Assembly (NCBI GenBank): GCA_046594915.1
Contig: JBKJRC010000003.1
Location: forward strand, 186,001-250,000
DNA: 64,000 nt
From: Methylotenera_A sp046594915
Lineage (GTDB): Bacteria; Pseudomonadota; Gammaproteobacteria; Burkholderiales; Methylophilaceae
Direction: 5' to 3'
In this document: positions 61,790 through 64,000 of the stretch, piece after piece
Numbering within the stretch: position 1 is the stretch's first letter
Layout: every line of letters starts with the position of its first letter
Notes under the pieces: generated by a model
What the model was told of the DNA's origin: nothing
What the model saw: the letters and a program-made list of their open reading frames with translations, nothing else
The model's database searches: none
Position numbers and translations under genes: made by a program

Positions 61790-63250
61790 CTATTTAGTTA
61801 ACAAGGTTTTTTCATACAAATCTAAATAATATTGCGCACTAAACGCCCAACTGACTTCGCGATTCATGCCATTTTTTTGAATTTTCCGCCAATCTGCTCT
61901 GCTTTTCCATTGCTCTAATGCCCGTTGAATAGTGACCAAAAGTGACGCAGAATTGATCGACTTCAGTACGAATCCGGTCGCTGTATTATCTTTAAAAGTG
62001 CTTGCATTCGTGTCAGTGACTGAATCAGCCAAGCCGCCTGTAGCCGTTACAATTGGCGGCGTTCCATAGGCTAATCCGTACAATTGATTTAAACCGCAAG
62101 GCTCAAAACGTGATGGCATAATAAACATATCTGTGCCTGCCATGATATTGTGCGAAAGATGCTCATGATAGCCAATATTCATGCTGACTTGCTCAGGAAA
62201 ACGCTCTGCTAAATCGGTAAAACTAGCTTCCAGCATTTTGTCTCCGCTGCCTAAAATAGCAAACTGACAACCTTGCTTAATCAATTGCGGCATAATGGGC
62301 GGTAATAAATCCAGACCTTTTTGATGGGTTAAGCGACTGACGATGCCCAATAAAGGGGCATTTGCATCAATTTGAAGCCCTAATTGTTGTTGCAATAGAT
62401 GCTTAACCGTGAATTTCCCTGTAATGCGTTGATTGCTGTAGTTTTTAGGTAAATGCACATCAGTCGCAGGATTCCATTCCTGCGTGTCGATACCATTTAA
62501 AATGCCTGTTAAATCTTCACTACGACTTTGCAGCAAGCCTTGCAAGCCAAAGCCGAAATTTTTTGTTTGAATTTCTTGTGCATAAGTGGGGCTCACGGTA
62601 CAGAGTTTATCGGCGTAAAAAAGGCCTGCTTTCAAAAAGGATATCTGCTCAAAATATTCAAAACCATTGATTTGAAAATGTTCAGCTGGCAATTCAAGCC
62701 GATCAAGCCAGTCTGCATGAAAATTACCTTGAAATGCCAGATTGTGGATGCTAAAAACAGATTTAGTAGGCGAATTGTCGACTAACTTCATATACGCAGG
62801 CGTTAAACCCGTTTGCCAGTCGTTGCATTGAATCAAATCGGGCAGCCAATCAGGCAATGGGCTTTGCGCGCTGCAAAGTAAACTGGCAACACGCGAAAGC
62901 ACACCAAATCGTAAGGGATTGTCTGACCAATCCTTACCGTTTTCGTCTGAATAAGGCCCGCCAGCACGCTCATAAAGCGCCGCATTTGTAATCGCGATAA
63001 CTTCTAAATTCGTATCGGGCATTTTACCAGCGATGATGGAACATGCTTGACCAAGCACTACAATATCCGCAATTATTTGCGGGTTTTTTAGCTTGGTTAA
63101 AACCGCACTGTAACCAGGCATAACGATTTTGATGTCGCCTTTAAAAGTGGCCAATTGACTAATGGCTTTTGGCAAAGCACCGCTTACATCGGCAAGGCCG
63201 CCCGTTTTAATTAATGGATAAGCTTCAGAGGTGGCAAATAAAACGCGCAA
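61790..63250 (-). CDS. glgA: Glycogen synthase (ADP-glucose type)
   Basis: Elongates alpha-1,4-glucan from ADP-glucose. The 486-residue GT5 protein has the ADP-glucose lysine in KTGGLADVSGALP (near residue 15), QCNDWQTGLTPAYM, GIVSRLTHQKGLDL and the C-terminal EPCGLNQLYGLAYGTPPIV with the catalytic Glu. No other glg genes are in the window. Divergent from crcB over a 75-bp gap with a symmetrical -10 element. Confidence 0.95.
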   Translation of the reverse strand: MRVLFATSEAYPLIKTGGLADVSGALPKAISQLATFKGDIKIVMPGYSAVLTKLKNPQIIADIVVLGQACSIIAGKMPDTNLEVIAITNAALYERAGGPYSDENGKDWSDNPLRFGVLSRVASLLCSAQSPLPDWLPDLIQCNDWQTGLTPAYMKLVDNSPTKSVFSIHNLAFQGNFHADWLDRLELPAEHFQINGFEYFEQISFLKAGLFYADKLCTVSPTYAQEIQTKNFGFGLQGLLQSRSEDLTGILNGIDTQEWNPATDVHLPKNYSNQRITGKFTVKHLLQQQLGLQIDANAPLLGIVSRLTHQKGLDLLPPIMPQLIKQGCQFAILGSGDKMLEASFTDLAERFPEQVSMNIGYHEHLSHNIMAGTDMFIMPSRFEPCGLNQLYGLAYGTPPIVTATGGLADSVTDTNASTFKDNTATGFVLKSINSASLLVTIQRALEQWKSRADWRKIQKNGMNREVSWAFSAQYYLDLYEKTLLTK

Positions 63251-63280
63251 ATTATTCTCTTTAATTAGATGGTATATTGC

Positions 63281-63292
63281 CTATTATAATAG
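63281..63292. promoter_or_regulatory. Palindromic divergent -10 element between glgA and crcB
   Basis: CTATTATAATAG is a perfect 12-bp palindrome that shows TATAAT on both strands (plus 63285-63290, minus 63288-63283). The plus strand has a weak TTAATT 18 bp upstream; no good -35 is seen on the minus strand. Confidence 0.4.
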
Positions 63293-63325
63293 TTTAAGTG
63301 CGTTTTTTTAACCGGAAAGTGAAAT

Positions 63326-63715
63326 ATGGTGGCAGGAAAATTAGTGACGGCACAATGGCTAGCAGTGGGCGGCGGCGCAGCTTTAGGTGCTTGGGTGCGC
63401 TGGGGACTTGGCCTAGCCTTAAATGCCAGCATATTGCCGATGGGGACTTTGGTCGCCAATTTAGGCGGCGGTTTATTAATGGGCATGGCGATGGCTTATT
63501 TTATCGCTACGCCGCACCAAAATGAATTACGTTTATTTGTCATGACAGGATTTTTAGGCGGGCTGACCACGTTTTCGGCTTTTTCAGCCGAAGCATTTAA
63601 CTTTCTGCACAAGCAAGAATACGCTTGGGCAGCGACGCATATTGCAAGCCATGTTGTGGGCAGCTTGTTAATGACCGCAATTGGCTTTATGTTAGTGCAA
63701 TATTTTAAAAGTTAA
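63326..63715 (+). CDS. crcB: Fluoride ion channel/exporter CrcB
   Basis: A 129-residue four-helix membrane protein that exports fluoride as a dual-topology dimer. The family motifs ALGAWVRWGLGLALN, GTLVANLGGGLLMG and TGFLGGLTTFSAFSAEA are present (the TTFS element is diagnostic). No fluoride riboswitch fold is visible in the short leader. Confidence 0.93.
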   Translation: MVAGKLVTAQWLAVGGGAALGAWVRWGLGLALNASILPMGTLVANLGGGLLMGMAMAYFIATPHQNELRLFVMTGFLGGLTTFSAFSAEAFNFLHKQEYAWAATHIASHVVGSLLMTAIGFMLVQYFKS

Positions 63716-63782
63716 CCATTTATTTTGGCCATATATTAATGTAATTGACTTAATACAAATTGACTTACACAAATTTAAAAAC

Positions 63783-63812
63783 AAAAAGCCCAGCTTAGTT
63801 ACTGGGCTTTTT
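63783..63812. terminator. Bidirectional terminator after crcB
   Basis: AAAAAGCCCAG (63783-63793) pairs with CTGGGCTTTTT (63802-63812) around eight bases. It serves crcB and the converging gene at the right edge. Confidence 0.88.
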
Positions 63813-63836
63813 GTTTTCTTAACTTACTTTACCGCG

Positions 63837-64000
63837 CTATTTTTGTGTTTCCACCATTACTAATGGTGCTTCATCCGTATTAGATTCAGACGTTTTTTTC
63901 CAGTTTGCTGCTTTACGCGGCGCTTTTGGTTTTTCCGATTCTGACGCTGGCGCAGCTACATTTGCGCCACTTTTAGTTTCGACTAATTGCAAGTCGCTAG
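63837..64000 (-). CDS. rne: C-terminal end of a probable ribonuclease E (cut by window edge)
   Basis: The minus-strand frame is open from base 64000 to a TAG at 63837-63839, giving 54 residues. It reads LQLVETKSG at the left, a Pro/Ala/Lys-rich low-complexity middle (EKPKAPRKAANWKK) and ends APLVMVETQK. Repeated LxxVET motifs before a basic, proline-rich tail resemble the C terminus of betaproteobacterial RNase E. The catalytic half lies outside the window, so the name is tentative. Confidence 0.5.
   Translation of the reverse strand, partial: SDLQLVETKSGANVAAPASESEKPKAPRKAANWKKTSESNTDEAPLVMVETQK

Noticed and set aside
61735..61830. Plus-strand TTG-started 31-codon frame preceded by GGGAGGAG
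   Set aside because: The GGGAGGAG is the complement of the CU tract of the candidate minus-strand RNA; the frame runs antisense into glgA, starts with TTG and has no recognisable content.
63251..63325. Fluoride riboswitch before crcB
   Set aside because: The 75-bp gap has none of the conserved crcB-motif sequence and is too short to hold it with a promoter.

Overview
The window is chromosomal DNA of a methylotrophic betaproteobacterium, most likely in the Methylophilaceae (Methylotenera-like). It is AT-rich. The evidence is a dense block for tetrahydromethanopterin (H4MPT)-linked formaldehyde oxidation (mptG, mtdB, mch and their usual accessory genes) beside the key enzymes of the ribulose monophosphate cycle (hps, hpi, tal). 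The tig-clpP-clpX-lon-hupB-ppiD order and the rnhA-dnaQ and orn/rsgA neighbourhoods are typical of Proteobacteria. The genus is an inference; no 16S rRNA gene is present.

Layout. 1-4.5 kb: the end of a chromate transporter, a periplasmic glutathione peroxidase, and PEP synthase with its regulator. 4.7-19 kb: the C1 block. mptG, mtdB, an ATP-grasp gene, mch, a RimK-like ATP-grasp gene and a CitG-like gene form a tight, partly overlapping run. Then come tal, hps and hpi, each with its own control signals. After these, genes related to methanofuran biosynthesis (HisA-like, MfnD-like, MfnF-like, MfnE-like) sit with pabB and a pterin-4a-carbinolamine dehydratase. PabB makes the precursor of p-aminobenzoate, the substrate of the MptG reaction. 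fae, the formyltransferase/hydrolase genes and an mfnB homologue are not in the window. 19-25 kb: a tripartite heavy-metal RND efflux system. 25-26.3 kb: tRNA-Leu and an orphan membrane-anchored ORF. 26.3-32.1 kb: alr-ridA and a putrescine/spermidine-type ABC transporter. 32.4-42.4 kb: the protein quality-control block, two tRNAs, ppiD and fabI. 42.5-50.8 kb: peptide-type ABC genes without an ATPase, mltD, gloB, a methyltransferase, rnhA and dnaQ. 50.8-54.3 kb: dTDP-rhamnose synthesis. 54.3-58.2 kb: a QueD-like gene and an EAL plus HD-GYP pair. 58.4-63.7 kb: rsgA, cytochrome c, an M48 protease, orn, glgA and crcB. The window ends in the 3' end of a probable RNase E gene.

The strongest candidate for something undescribed is between orn and glgA on the minus strand. 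A near-consensus sigma-54 promoter (-24/-12 spacing correct) lies just after the glgA stop. It points into about 67 nt that carry an exposed anti-Shine-Dalgarno tract and end in a good intrinsic terminator. This looks like an RpoN-dependent small RNA. Other points are a pair of related perfect palindromes of 35 bp at two distant loci, 11-bp-phased direct repeats before the hps promoter, a 15-bp intercistronic stem-loop in the polyamine transporter operon, head-to-head overlapping non-ATG starts in the cofactor cluster, 16-bp tandem repeats at two gene starts, and an HD-GYP protein whose HD motif reads QD.
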